Assembly (NCBI RefSeq): GCF_024758005.1
Contig: NZ_CP103288.1
Span: 868,001-932,000, forward strand
Direction of reading: 5' to 3'
Length of the DNA: 64,000 bases
Origin: Pseudarthrobacter sp. NS4
GTDB lineage: Bacteria; Actinomycetota; Actinomycetes; Actinomycetales; Micrococcaceae
A program made the translations under genes and the position numbers. Positions 6,484 through 14,972 of the stretch are shown piece by piece (within the stretch, counting starts at the first letter, position 1; every line of letters starts with the position of its first letter). A model generated the notes under the pieces. That model worked only from the letters and a program-made list of their open reading frames with translations, ran no database searches and was not told the origin of the DNA.

Positions 6484-7938
6484 ATGGCAAACAAAGCAGC
6501 ACTTGAGGCGTTGGAGGTCCTGGAGGCGTCCCTTGCTGAGCTTGCTGCTGTGATCCGCGGGACCGGTGCCGCTGGTGCTGGTGCCGTTGTTGATCTGTTG
6601 CGGGAGCAGGCGGATCGTAGCCTTGACGGGCTCGAGGGGGTTGCCCGGCTTGAGGCCGGGACTGCTGCGTTGAAGGTGCGTCTGGCGGCGGAGTACGCAG
6701 AAGCAGCGAACTCTATGGCGGGACCCGCCGTATTGCCGTATGAGGCCACGGCCCGGGAGATGTCGATGGTCGCTGAGGTCGCGGGCGTGTTGACGGTGAG
6801 CGCCCCGGCTGCCGGTGCCTTGCTGAACCAGTCCCGGGTGCTGACCACTACCTTGCCGTTGACCCTGGCCGGGTTGCAGGACGGGACCCTGTCCTGGGCG
6901 CACGCGAAAGCCATGGTCGAGGAAACCGCCGCCCTGGATCCTGCCGGGGCCGCGGCGCTGGAGGGGCACTTCCTGGATCCGGACGCGCCGAACCCGGCCC
7001 GCGGCTGCCCTGCCGGGGAGCTGGTCCCGCACCGGTTCCGGCACAAGGCCCGGACCTGGCGCGAACGCCACCACCCCGAAAGTCTTGAGAAGCGCCACGC
7101 CAAGGCCGTGGTGGACCGGCGCGTCGAGTGCCGCCCGGACCAGGACGGGATGGCCTGGGTTAACGCCTACCTGCCTGCCAACACCGCTACGGCCATCTGG
7201 AACCGCACCAACGCGACCGCCCGCGGCCTGCAGGGCCCGGAGGAGGCCCGCACCCTTACCCAGCTCCGGGCTGATATCTTCGCCGCCGCCCTCCTGGGCA
7301 ACGGACCCAGCCACCAGAGCACGCCCGGGGATGATGACGAACCGTTCGGCGGAAGTACAGGTCCTGCCGACGTGCCCGTGGCCAACGCCCAGGTCCTGGT
7401 CACCGTCCCCGTCTTTTCCCTGCTCGGTCTCACCGATGAACCGGCGATGCTCGACGGGCACGGGCCCATCCCGGCCTCGATGGCAAGGAAACTGGTCGCG
7501 CACGGAGCAGACTCGTTTCACCGGGTCCTGGTTGACCCAAGGGACGGGGCGCCGCTGGAAATCGGCCGCAGCAGTTACCGGGTCACCAAGACCATCCGGC
7601 GCTGGCTGCAGATGCGGGACGCCAAGTGCCCGTTCCCCGGCTGCTCCAACCACTCCCTGGACAACGAAGCAGACCACCTCCTCGCCTGGCACCAGGGCGG
7701 AACCACCGGGATCAGCAACCTCGGCCAGCCCTGTCCCAAACATCACCGCCTCAAACACGCCAGCGGATGGACACCCACACCAGCCACCAAAAACGAACCA
7801 CCCGGCTGGACCTCACCCACCGGCAGACAATACAAAAGCGAACACCAGGACTGGGAACCACCCCACTGGCCTCGAGGATGCCTGCCCGCGGACCGAAGCG
7901 TTTTGGAGGAAAAGATTGTGGAGTATCTGTCGTCATAG
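6484..7938 (+). CDS. DUF222 / HNH endonuclease domain protein (13E12-type)
   Basis: A 484-residue member of the actinobacterial 13E12-repeat family. The N-terminal two thirds is the alanine-rich helical DUF222 domain. The C-terminal part (about 375-440) is an HNH nuclease module with CPFPGC, EADHLLAWHQGG and CPKHHRLKH, which supply the zinc-binding cysteines and catalytic histidines. This family occurs in many copies per genome in Arthrobacter, Mycobacterium and relatives, and its cellular role is not established. The ATG at 6484 is preferred over the TTG at 6478 because the AGGAT at 6473 has proper spacing only to the ATG. The gene lies directly beyond the tRNA-Ser, at the border between accessory and core DNA. 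Confidence 0.9.
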   Translation: MANKAALEALEVLEASLAELAAVIRGTGAAGAGAVVDLLREQADRSLDGLEGVARLEAGTAALKVRLAAEYAEAANSMAGPAVLPYEATAREMSMVAEVAGVLTVSAPAAGALLNQSRVLTTTLPLTLAGLQDGTLSWAHAKAMVEETAALDPAGAAALEGHFLDPDAPNPARGCPAGELVPHRFRHKARTWRERHHPESLEKRHAKAVVDRRVECRPDQDGMAWVNAYLPANTATAIWNRTNATARGLQGPEEARTLTQLRADIFAAALLGNGPSHQSTPGDDDEPFGGSTGPADVPVANAQVLVTVPVFSLLGLTDEPAMLDGHGPIPASMARKLVAHGADSFHRVLVDPRDGAPLEIGRSSYRVTKTIRRWLQMRDAKCPFPGCSNHSLDNEADHLLAWHQGGTTGISNLGQPCPKHHRLKHASGWTPTPATKNEPPGWTSPTGRQYKSEHQDWEPPHWPRGCLPADRSVLEEKIVEYLSS

Positions 7939-8123
7939 AGAGCTCAGTCGTGCCGCTTGCATGTCTGGCGCATCGCCCACAGGCGCAGAAGTGCTGGCTG
8001 GAATGCCTTACCAGCACGGGCGTGAGGCATGGCAACTGCCCTTCGGCTCCTATTTCCTGCAAGCTTCAACCCCATTGTCCGACTTTCCCCCTGCGCATCA
8101 GTCCGGCTAGATTCATCAGCACA

Positions 8124-9203
8124 ATGACTAATGCGCAAACTCCCGTCCACGCGACCGCCTACTGGACCACAGCCTGTGAACACGGCGAGCTCCGGTCCGA
8201 GGAGCTGCCGGCCCCCGGCCCAGGTGAAGCCTTGGTCCGGGCCCTCTTCTCCGGCATCAGCAAGGGCACCGAATTGGTGGTCCACCACGGCGCCGTCCCG
8301 CCCCGGGTCGCCAAGGAAATGCGGGCTCCGCACCAGGAGGGCCAGTTCCCCGGGCCGGTGAAGTTTGGATACCTGTCGGTGGGTGTCGTCGAAGAGGGGC
8401 CGGAAGACTGGAAAGGCCAGCGCGTGTTCTGCCTTAACCCGCACCAGGACCGCTACGTCGTTCCGGTCGGGGACCTGACCAGGATTCCTGACAGTGTGCC
8501 CAGCCGACGCGCCGTACTAACGGGAACGGTGGAAACTGCAGTCAACGCACTCTGGGAGGCTGGACCCCGCCTGGGGGACCGGGTAGCAGTAGTAGGTGCT
8601 GGCCTGGTGGGTGGCATGGTGGCTACGCTCCTGCGCACCTTTCCGTTAGGCCGCCTGCAGCTCGTGGACCTGGACCCCGGCAGGAAACAGCTGGCGGACA
8701 CGTTGGGCGTGGACTTCGCCCAACCGGATGAGGCCCTGGCCGACTGCGACATCGTCTTCCACTGCTCCGCATCACAGGAGGGCCTGAAACGCAGCCTGCA
8801 GCTGGTCGGCGACGAAGGGGACGTCATCGAGATGTCCTGGTACGCCAACCGTGAGGTCACTCTGCCGCTGGGGGAGGACTTCCACGCTCGGCGCCTCTCC
8901 ATCAGGGCCAGCCAGGTAGGGGTGGTTGCGCGCGCCCGCCGCCACCGCCGGACCAACGCAGACCGCCTCGATCTTGCCGTATCCCTGCTGGTTGATCCGG
9001 TCTTCGAGGCCTTCCTCACCGGCTCGTCGCCGTTCGACGAGCTGCCCGAAGTGGTGCAGGGCCTTTCCCACGGCACTTTGGAGGCGCTCTGCCACGTCAT
9101 CGAGTACCCCCAGGACGCCAAGAACCATAAAAACGCTGGAAGCCCTCAGGACCCTGAAAGCAACCAGGACTCACCGCCCGCCGACTCCCAATCCACGAGG
9201 TAA
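8124..9203 (+). CDS. Zinc-binding alcohol-dehydrogenase-like protein (MDR superfamily)
   Basis: A 359-residue medium-chain dehydrogenase/reductase. The N-terminal GroES-like part contains LFSGISKGTELVVHHG, and the Rossmann part contains VAVVGAGLVGGMVATLL at about residue 155 with the acidic LVDLDPGR loop for NAD(P). The classical zinc ligands of alcohol dehydrogenases are not obvious, as in the related subgroup found with pterin genes. It is the first gene of a tight operon: three bases separate its stop from the pterin-synthase-like gene, and three bases separate that gene from the glycosyltransferase. The last 25 residues are a polar, low-complexity tail. The likely role is redox modification of a small molecule made by the operon. 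The substrate is not known. Confidence 0.8.
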   Translation: MTNAQTPVHATAYWTTACEHGELRSEELPAPGPGEALVRALFSGISKGTELVVHHGAVPPRVAKEMRAPHQEGQFPGPVKFGYLSVGVVEEGPEDWKGQRVFCLNPHQDRYVVPVGDLTRIPDSVPSRRAVLTGTVETAVNALWEAGPRLGDRVAVVGAGLVGGMVATLLRTFPLGRLQLVDLDPGRKQLADTLGVDFAQPDEALADCDIVFHCSASQEGLKRSLQLVGDEGDVIEMSWYANREVTLPLGEDFHARRLSIRASQVGVVARARRHRRTNADRLDLAVSLLVDPVFEAFLTGSSPFDELPEVVQGLSHGTLEALCHVIEYPQDAKNHKNAGSPQDPESNQDSPPADSQSTR

Positions 9204-9206
9204 ACC

Positions 9207-9602
9207 ATGTTCAGCCTGACCGTCCGCCGCCACTTCATGATCGCCCACAGCCTTCCGCACGAGGCCTTCGGCCCGGCCCAGGCCCTGCACGGGGCAACCT
9301 TCGTGGCAGAGGTGGCGTTCCGCCGTCGTACCCTCAATGACCACGCCATCGTCCTCGACATCGGCGCCGCCGGCACGATGATCGAGGAAGTGCTGGCCGG
9401 GCTGAACTACCGCAACCTGGACGAACATCCGGACTTTGCCGGCAAGCTCAGCACCACCGAGGCGCTTGCCCTGTATATTGCCGAGTCCGTTGCAGAAAAG
9501 ATCAAAAATGACGACGACGGCCGTGACCTTGAGGGTATCGACGTAACCCTCCGCGAGAACCCGGACGCCTGGGCCACCTACTCGCTCGACCTGTCCGCCT
9601 AA
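9207..9602 (+). CDS. 6-pyruvoyl-tetrahydropterin synthase / QueD-like protein
   Basis: A 131-residue T-fold protein of the PTPS/QueD family, which acts on dihydroneopterin triphosphate. Recognisable elements are FMIAHSLP near residue 10, LHGATF near 28, LDEHPDF near 71 followed by STTEALALYI, and RENPDAWATY near the end, which supplies the conserved glutamate. The usual CxxxHGH signature is altered. The catalytic cysteine position is Ala (about residue 24) and the second His of HGH, a zinc ligand, is Ala (about 30). His14 and His28 remain. The enzyme may therefore use a changed mechanism or substrate, or only bind the pterin. It sits between a dehydrogenase and a glycosyltransferase in one operon. 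Confidence 0.85.
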   Translation: MFSLTVRRHFMIAHSLPHEAFGPAQALHGATFVAEVAFRRRTLNDHAIVLDIGAAGTMIEEVLAGLNYRNLDEHPDFAGKLSTTEALALYIAESVAEKIKNDDDGRDLEGIDVTLRENPDAWATYSLDLSA

Positions 9603-9605
9603 GCC

Positions 9606-10712
9606 ATGCGCCCCATCCGCCTGCTGGTTCCCGGCAATATCCTCCACAATTCGGGCGGTAACGCCTACAACGCCCGGCTGGTCCAAGGGCTGAAGGCCCA
9701 CGGTGCCGATGTCGAGGTGCTGGCAGTTGAAGGATCCTGGCCCGAAGCCTCGGCTAAGGAGCGGCGCCGGCTGGGCACGCTCCTGGGTGGCTGGGAACCG
9801 GAGCCAGGACGGGAGCCAGCCGTGGTCATCGTCGACGGGCTGGTGGCCGTAGGCGTCCCGGACGAACTGGAGTACGCCGCCAAGGCGGGGCGCGAAACGT
9901 GGGTGCTGGTCCACATGACTGTTGCCGAGAGTGCCGATCCCCGCCCCTTGGACTGGGAGGCCCGGGCCCTTCGGGCTGCTTCCGGCATTATCTGCACCAG
10001 CAGCAGCAGCGCCGCGGTCCTCAGGGAGCGTTACGGCCTTTCCGGCATGGCGGTTGCACTGCCCGGCGTTGATCACGCTCCTGAAGCGTCCGGTTCCCAG
10101 CCGCCCCACATCGTCGTCATCGCGGCGCTCCTGCCCACGAAGGACCAGTTGCTGACAGTCGAAGCCCTGTCACAGATCCAGGACCGGGAGTGGACGGCGG
10201 CGCTGGTGGGTTCGGACCAGGCCGACCCCGAGTATGCGGGAAAGGTGCGGACTGCCGTCGCGGCGTACGGACTGGAGGATCGGATCAGGCTGACCGGCGA
10301 GCTTACTGGTGAAGCCTTTGAACGCGAGTGGGATGCTGCAAACCTGAGCCTCCTGGTGTCCCGGGCAGAGGCGTTCGGAATGGTGGTCACCGAGTCGCTT
10401 GCCCGGTCCATCCCGGTGGTGGTGCGCGAGGGGACAGGAGCCGTGGAAGCATTGGGGCTGGCCGGGCTGACAGATGACGACGGCGGTCCCAGGCTTCCCG
10501 GTGTAGCTGTAACTCTTCTGCCGGGGCACCCCCAGAGCCCGGCCAAGCTGGCCGATGTACTGCGCAACTGGCTGGACCATGCCGAAACCAGGGAAGCCTG
10601 GCGGGAAGCAGCATCGGAAGCGCGGAACAGGCTGCCGGGCTGGAACCAGACGGCGAAGACAGTTCTGGAGGCGCTTTCCGCGCGCCAGCGGGACGGGGTG
10701 CCTGACCTGTAG
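9606..10712 (+). CDS. Family 4 glycosyltransferase (GT-B fold)
   Basis: A 368-residue GT-B protein. The N-terminal acceptor domain begins LLVPGNILHNSGGNAYNARL, with the glycine-rich loop typical of GT4. The C-terminal donor domain has RIRLTGELTGEAF and the diagnostic ExxxxxxxE motif in EAFGMVVTESLARSIPVVV (about residue 256), which binds the nucleotide sugar. No signal peptide or membrane segment is seen, so it should act in the cytoplasm. It is the third gene of the dehydrogenase/pterin-synthase-like operon. In that context the likely acceptor is a pterin or pterin-derived compound, giving a pterin glycoside. That is inference from synteny, not from the sequence of the enzyme itself. Confidence 0.85.
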   Translation: MRPIRLLVPGNILHNSGGNAYNARLVQGLKAHGADVEVLAVEGSWPEASAKERRRLGTLLGGWEPEPGREPAVVIVDGLVAVGVPDELEYAAKAGRETWVLVHMTVAESADPRPLDWEARALRAASGIICTSSSSAAVLRERYGLSGMAVALPGVDHAPEASGSQPPHIVVIAALLPTKDQLLTVEALSQIQDREWTAALVGSDQADPEYAGKVRTAVAAYGLEDRIRLTGELTGEAFEREWDAANLSLLVSRAEAFGMVVTESLARSIPVVVREGTGAVEALGLAGLTDDDGGPRLPGVAVTLLPGHPQSPAKLADVLRNWLDHAETREAWREAASEARNRLPGWNQTAKTVLEALSARQRDGVPDL

Positions 10713-10788
10713 CCATTGTGAACCGGAAACCGGTGCGAAGGCGGGAACACCGTGGCTCCACCCGGTGTTAACTCTGGTGGAGATAATC

Positions 10789-11151
10789 ATGGTGAACACG
10801 ACGAACTACACAGCACTGATCATTCCGGCCGAGCACGCTGAAGCGGTCCGTGTTGACCTTCTGGAATACAATCCCGAGGTCCTCGAAGGCCTGGTTTGCG
10901 GCGTGTTGGAGGATGTCATCCGCGGTGACTGGTGCGTCTACCTGAACGCCGAAGGCCACTCCGCGAACCAACCCGTCAATGTTCGGGCCGCCCGACTTAT
11001 GCAGGAGTGCGGTGTGGATGATGTGGTGGTGCCGCGCGGTACCGCCGTTTTCCTTGGCCGCGGCAGGAATTGGGGAACTGCTGCAGACGTCCCCGAACAC
11101 CTCATCCACCGTGCGGAACAGCTCTTTGGCGTAGTCACCCAGGCAGCCTGA
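10789..11151 (+). CDS. DUF3846-like domain protein, 120 residues
   Basis: A small soluble protein. It opens with TALIIPAEHAEAVRVDLLEY, followed by LEGLVCGVLEDVIRGDWCVY and NVRAARLMQ, a layout that resembles DUF3846 proteins found in actinobacterial chromosomes and phages. Function unknown. The ATG at 10789 lies behind GGTGGAGATAATC, a good ribosome binding site; the open frame continues upstream only as shadow of the glycosyltransferase gene. It is separated from the pterin-like operon by 76 bases and may be cotranscribed. Confidence 0.65.
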   Translation: MVNTTNYTALIIPAEHAEAVRVDLLEYNPEVLEGLVCGVLEDVIRGDWCVYLNAEGHSANQPVNVRAARLMQECGVDDVVVPRGTAVFLGRGRNWGTAADVPEHLIHRAEQLFGVVTQAA

Positions 11152-11216
11152 CCCGGCCGGGTTGCACCAGCCGCGGGGGCGGCAGCGTCGGCGGACGGAC
11201 CGGGCGATTGCAGAAG

Positions 11217-11720
11217 CTAGAGCCTGCTGCGGTGCCCGGCGAAAAATTCGCGCAGCAGCGCCGCGCACTCGGCTTCCCGGACCCCGGAGTAAACCTCTAC
11301 CCAGTGGTTAAGGCGGCGCTCGCGGAGGACATCGAACACAGAGCCTGCGGCCCCGGCTTTCTCGTCCCAGGCCCCAAACACCACCCGGGGAATCCGCGCC
11401 AGGACAATCGCTCCGGCACACATGGCGCACGGTTCCAGGGTGACCACCAGTGTGCAGTCGGACAGCCGCCAGCCGTCAGCCGGGCCGCCGCCGAGCAGTG
11501 CACGCTCCCGCAGCCGCTCCGCAGCCTGGCGGATCGCAACCACCTCGGCGTGGGCGGTGGGGTCTCCAAGCTCTTCCCGCTGGTTCCGTCCGGAACCCAG
11601 CACGGCGCCGTCGGGCCCCAACACCACGGCGCCGATCGGCACGTCCTCTGTAGCAAGTGCACGGCGGGCTTCTGCGAGGGCAAGCCCCATCCACGTGTCG
11701 TGTTTTCCAGCGGAGACCAT
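11217..11720 (-). CDS. tadA: tRNA-specific adenosine deaminase TadA
   Basis: A 167-residue zinc deaminase that converts A34 to inosine in tRNA-Arg(ACG). The catalytic HAE is in DPTAHAEVVAIRQAA (about residue 57), and the zinc cysteines are in EPCAMCAGAI (about 96). The substrate-binding region FGAWDEKAGAAGSVFD follows and distinguishes TadA from cytosine and guanine deaminases. Length is normal. The substrate tRNA-Arg(ACG) is encoded about 9 kb away at 20927-21000. The gene is transcribed divergently from the PAP2 gene across a 60-base spacer. Confidence 0.92.
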   Translation of the reverse strand: MVSAGKHDTWMGLALAEARRALATEDVPIGAVVLGPDGAVLGSGRNQREELGDPTAHAEVVAIRQAAERLRERALLGGGPADGWRLSDCTLVVTLEPCAMCAGAIVLARIPRVVFGAWDEKAGAAGSVFDVLRERRLNHWVEVYSGVREAECAALLREFFAGHRSRL

Positions 11721-11780
11721 GGCTCAATGATAGTTTCGAAGGACACCAGAGCCCGTGACGCACATCCGCCGGGAGGCACA

Positions 11781-12587
11781 ATGAGCACGGTCCGAGACCG
11801 CGTGGACAAGTGGATCAAGCCGTATGCCGCCCTGTGGCTGACCTTGATCGTCGGCGGGACCCTGGTGATTGCCCTTGCCATGCTGGGCACCGAGGTGTAC
11901 TCCGACGTTGTGGACGAGGAAGGGCTGGCGAGCCTTGATATTCCCGCCCTCGAATATTTCCAGTCATTGCGGAACCCGGAAACGGATGCCTTCGTCACCG
12001 GCTTCACTAATGTCGGCGGCGGCATCGGTATGCCCGTCCTGGCGAGCCTCCTCACGGCCTGGCTCACCTTCCTGAGCAGGACGTGGCGGCCCATCATCCT
12101 GGTAGGGGGCGCGGCAGCGGTATCGACAACGGCCACCGCAATGGGCAAGCGGCTCGTGGGCAGGACCCGCCCGGACCATACGGAGGCGGTCCCGCCCTAC
12201 GAGACCTCACCGTCCTTCCCCAGCGGCCACACACTGAACACCACCGTGGTGATCGGCGTGCTGCTCTACATCATGTTCCTGCAGTTCCAGATGCTCTGGG
12301 CGCGGATTACCGCCATCACGGCAGGGGTCGTCTTCATCATTGCGATGGGCCTGAGCCGGGTGTTCCTGGGCCACCACTGGCTGACCGACGTTATGGCCGG
12401 CTGGCTCCTGGGCCTCGCCTGGGTGGGAATCGTGATCCTCGCCCATCGGCTGTTCCATCTGACCCGACGGCGGGAGCATGCCGGCCCTGCACCCACGTTC
12501 GAGCACCCGGTGGTGCGCGATGTCGTGGCTGAGTCCCTGCACCATGACGGCGGCCACACAGAGCGCGGGAGGGATAATGCCGGATGA
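11781..12587 (+). CDS. PAP2-family membrane phosphatase
   Basis: A 268-residue integral membrane protein with about five or six membrane segments. The three phosphatase motifs are present: KRLVGRTRP (about 125), PSFPSGHTLN (about 142, with the catalytic His) and SRVFLGHHWLTDV (about 195). Family members dephosphorylate lipid phosphates such as phosphatidate, PG-phosphate or undecaprenyl diphosphate on the outer membrane face. The specific substrate cannot be read here. GGGAGG stands eight bases before the ATG at 11781. The C-terminal 40 residues are polar and histidine-rich. The gene ends 12 bases before upp. Confidence 0.88.
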   Translation: MSTVRDRVDKWIKPYAALWLTLIVGGTLVIALAMLGTEVYSDVVDEEGLASLDIPALEYFQSLRNPETDAFVTGFTNVGGGIGMPVLASLLTAWLTFLSRTWRPIILVGGAAAVSTTATAMGKRLVGRTRPDHTEAVPPYETSPSFPSGHTLNTTVVIGVLLYIMFLQFQMLWARITAITAGVVFIIAMGLSRVFLGHHWLTDVMAGWLLGLAWVGIVILAHRLFHLTRRREHAGPAPTFEHPVVRDVVAESLHHDGGHTERGRDNAG

Positions 12588-12599
12588 TAGTTTTGTCGC

Positions 12600-13235
12600 A
12601 TGCGCACTCTCGTTGTGGACCACCCGCTGGTCGCCCATAAGCTCACCGTTCTCCGGGACAAAAACACTCCGTCCCCGGTTTTCCGGCAGCTGACCGAGGA
12701 ACTGGTGACGCTCCTGGCCTACGAGGCCACCCGTGAGGTCCGCACCCAACCCGTCACCATCGAGACCCCCGTCAGCACCACCGTGGGCACCGCGTTCACC
12801 AAGCCCACTCCGCTGGTGGTTCCTATCCTGCGCGCAGGTTTGGGCATGCTCGAAGGGATGACCAAACTGGTCCCCACTGCTGAGGTGGGATTCCTGGGGA
12901 TGGCCCGGGACGAGGAAACGCTGGACATCATCACCTATGCAGAGCGCCTCCCCGAGAACCTCACGGACCGGCAGATCTTCGTCCTGGACCCCATGCTGGC
13001 CACCGGTGGAACCCTGCGCGAAGCCATCAAGTTCCTGTTCAAGCGCGGGGCATCGGACGTGACCTGCATCTGCCTGCTGGCAGCGCCGGAAGGCCTGGCC
13101 AAGCTGGAAGAGGAACTGTCCGGCGCCAACGTGACCATCGTCCTGGCATCCATTGACGAGAAGCTGAACGAAAAGTCCTACATCGTTCCCGGACTCGGGG
13201 ACGCGGGCGACCGCCTGTACGGCATCGCAGGCTAA
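12600..13235 (+). CDS. upp: Uracil phosphoribosyltransferase
   Basis: A 211-residue salvage enzyme that makes UMP from uracil and PRPP. The N-terminal [19 protein letters not shown] is diagnostic, the central [13 protein letters not shown] and the PRPP loop [11 protein letters not shown] (about residue 128) are intact, and the C-terminal [12 protein letters not shown] supplies the uracil-binding segment. Length matches the family exactly. Directly behind its stop codon lies a headless VOC-family remnant, so the junction downstream of upp was rearranged without harming upp. Confidence 0.97.
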   Translation: MRTLVVDHPLVAHKLTVLRDKNTPSPVFRQLTEELVTLLAYEATREVRTQPVTIETPVSTTVGTAFTKPTPLVVPILRAGLGMLEGMTKLVPTAEVGFLGMARDEETLDIITYAERLPENLTDRQIFVLDPMLATGGTLREAIKFLFKRGASDVTCICLLAAPEGLAKLEEELSGANVTIVLASIDEKLNEKSYIVPGLGDAGDRLYGIAG

Positions 13236-13446
13236 GGGCGGCCACGCCGGCATTCCCCGCGGGGCGCCGCCGGGAACGGGCTCGAACCTCCAGCTGGTGG
13301 TCAGCGACATCCAGGCAGCCCATAAGCACCTGAAGGACAACGGGGTGGACGTCAGAGACGTGGATGTGCAGGACTGGGGCCACTTTGTCTACTTCGCAGA
13401 CCCGGACGGGAATAAATGGGCGGTGCAGTACATCCCTGGCCGGTAG
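13236..13446 (+). pseudogene. VOC/glyoxalase-family gene, 3' remnant
   Basis: In a frame shifted relative to upp and lacking any start codon, the sequence reads GHAGIPRGAPPGTGSNLQLV, then VSDIQAAHKHLKDNGVDV and WGHFVYFADPDGNKWAVQYI before TAG at 13444. This is the second half of a vicinal-oxygen-chelate (glyoxalase/bleomycin-resistance) domain, with its usual FxDPDGN ending. The first half is absent: the coding text begins right at the upp stop codon. A deletion that fused the tail of a VOC gene to the region behind upp is the simplest explanation. Confidence 0.7.
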
Positions 13447-13460
13447 GGCAGGATGGAGGC

Positions 13461-14141
13461 ATGAGCCTGCCTGCCTCCACTGCCCAACAGACCCTGACCT
13501 GCCGTGCCGTCCTTTTCGACATGGACGGCACCTTGGTTGATTCCACCGCAGTGGTGGAACAGGTCTGGAGCGAATTCGCGGTGCGCTACGGCCTGGACTT
13601 CGAGGAGATCCTCAGAACATCGCACGGTGTACAGGCCATCGACACCGTCCGGCGCTTTGCGCCCGCCGGTGCGGACGTGTTTGCCCTGGCGTCCGAACTC
13701 GGCGCAATGGAGCGTGTCCGGACGGAGGGCATTTTGGCCTTGCCCGGAGCGGCCCGGCTGTTGGCTGCCTTGCCAGGGGACGTCGTTGCCCTGGTCACCT
13801 CTGCCGACCGCGTGCTGGCCGACATCCGGATGGCCGCTGCAGGACTCCAGATGCCGGCTACGGCAGTGACAGCCGAACTGGTGAGCCGGGGCAAGCCGGA
13901 TCCGGAGGGCTACCTGAAGGCCGCAGCCCTCCTGGGCGCAGAGCCCGCCGAGGCGCTGGTCTTTGAGGATGCCCCCGCCGGCATTGCCGCCGGGCTGGCA
14001 GCGGGGATCCGCACCGTGGCGGTGGGGCCGAACACCGGACCGCTCCCGGACGGCGTGCTGCACATCGCGGACTACAGCAGCATCACCGCAGAAGTGGATG
14101 CGGACGGACCGGGCCGGCCGGTTATTTCTTTCCGGCTTTGA
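13461..14141 (+). CDS. HAD-superfamily phosphatase
   Basis: A 226-residue HAD subfamily IA hydrolase. Motif I is LFDMDGTLVDS (about residue 15), with the nucleophile and acid/base Asp pair; motif II is LVTSADR; motif III Lys is in SRGKPDPEGYL; motif IV is VFEDAPAGIAAG. The alpha-helical cap between motif I and II resembles those of sugar-phosphate phosphatases (DOG/GPP type). The substrate is probably a small phosphorylated sugar or polyol. The ATG at 13461 follows GGATGGAGG, a good ribosome binding site. It lies 15 bases behind the VOC remnant. Confidence 0.85.
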   Translation: MSLPASTAQQTLTCRAVLFDMDGTLVDSTAVVEQVWSEFAVRYGLDFEEILRTSHGVQAIDTVRRFAPAGADVFALASELGAMERVRTEGILALPGAARLLAALPGDVVALVTSADRVLADIRMAAAGLQMPATAVTAELVSRGKPDPEGYLKAAALLGAEPAEALVFEDAPAGIAAGLAAGIRTVAVGPNTGPLPDGVLHIADYSSITAEVDADGPGRPVISFRL

Positions 14142-14238
14142 GGTCCGCAACCCTGCCCGGCCGCCTCCGCAGCCATCGCAACAGAACAGGCCACTTCAAC
14201 AGGTCAGTCCGAACCTGGTGCCGGGAACCTGTCCGGCT

Positions 14239-14946
14239 TTAGTACCAGTTGTTGGCGTAGTGGAAGTTCAGGGCGCCGCACGGGGACTGGTAGCGCTCCT
14301 GGATGTAGTTCAGTCCCCAGTTGATCTGCGTGCGGTAGTTGGTGAGGTAGTCGGCTCCGGCGCTCGCCATCTTTTCTGCGGGCAGGGACTGCACGATGCC
14401 GTAGGCGCCGCTGCTGGGGTTGGTGGCCGTGGTGGTCCAGTCCGACTCCTTGGTCCACAGCGTCTGCAGGCACTGCATCTGGTCCGGGGCCCAGCCATAG
14501 GAAGCCAGTTGGCCGGCAGCGTAGGCCTGGGCACCGGCGGGATCATTAACCGCGACGACGGGAGCAGGTTCGGGTGCCGGGGCCGGAGCGGGTTCGGGGG
14601 CGGGTGCCGGAGCAGGCTCGGGTGCGGGAGCGGGCTCGGGCGCCGGAGCGGGCTCGGCAGCCTGGGGCACAACGTCGATCCCGGCGGGAGCGGGTGACTC
14701 GGCCGGGTTGGAGCGGATCTCGCTCTTCTCGATGCTCATCTGCGCATCTGTCGTTAAGGACTGCTCGGTGGAAGCAACTGTCGTCAGCGACTCGGTGGCC
14801 TGGCCTGCGGCACCTACTCCTACCAGCAGCGCACAGGACGCTGCGAGGACTGCCGCGCGCTGTCCCATTGTGAAGTTCTTGCCTTCAGGGCGCTCGTTGC
14901 TTGTTGACCCGTTTTTCGGGCGCGGTTTTACCGGGAATTTGAACAT
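14239..14946 (-). CDS. Secreted transglycosylase-like (cell-wall hydrolase) protein
   Basis: A 235-residue exported protein. An N-terminal basic segment is followed by a signal/membrane stretch (about residues 30-50, AAVLAASCALLVGVGAAGQA). A long proline-alanine-glutamate repeat (APAPEP units, about 97-130) follows as a cell-wall-spanning linker. A lysozyme/transglycosylase-like domain (about 140-235) contains WTKESDWTTTATNPSSGAYG, IVQSLPAEKMASAG and INWGLNYIQERY, with the probable catalytic Glu in TKESDW. It most likely cleaves or remodels peptidoglycan. A c-di-AMP (ydaO-type) riboswitch lies in the leader, as is common for Rpf and NlpC/P60 genes in Actinobacteria. Confidence 0.85.
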   Translation of the reverse strand: MFKFPVKPRPKNGSTSNERPEGKNFTMGQRAAVLAASCALLVGVGAAGQATESLTTVASTEQSLTTDAQMSIEKSEIRSNPAESPAPAGIDVVPQAAEPAPAPEPAPAPEPAPAPAPEPAPAPAPEPAPVVAVNDPAGAQAYAAGQLASYGWAPDQMQCLQTLWTKESDWTTTATNPSSGAYGIVQSLPAEKMASAGADYLTNYRTQINWGLNYIQERYQSPCGALNFHYANNWY

Positions 14947-14972
14947 GGTGGATCGCCTCTCACACCTGCGGA

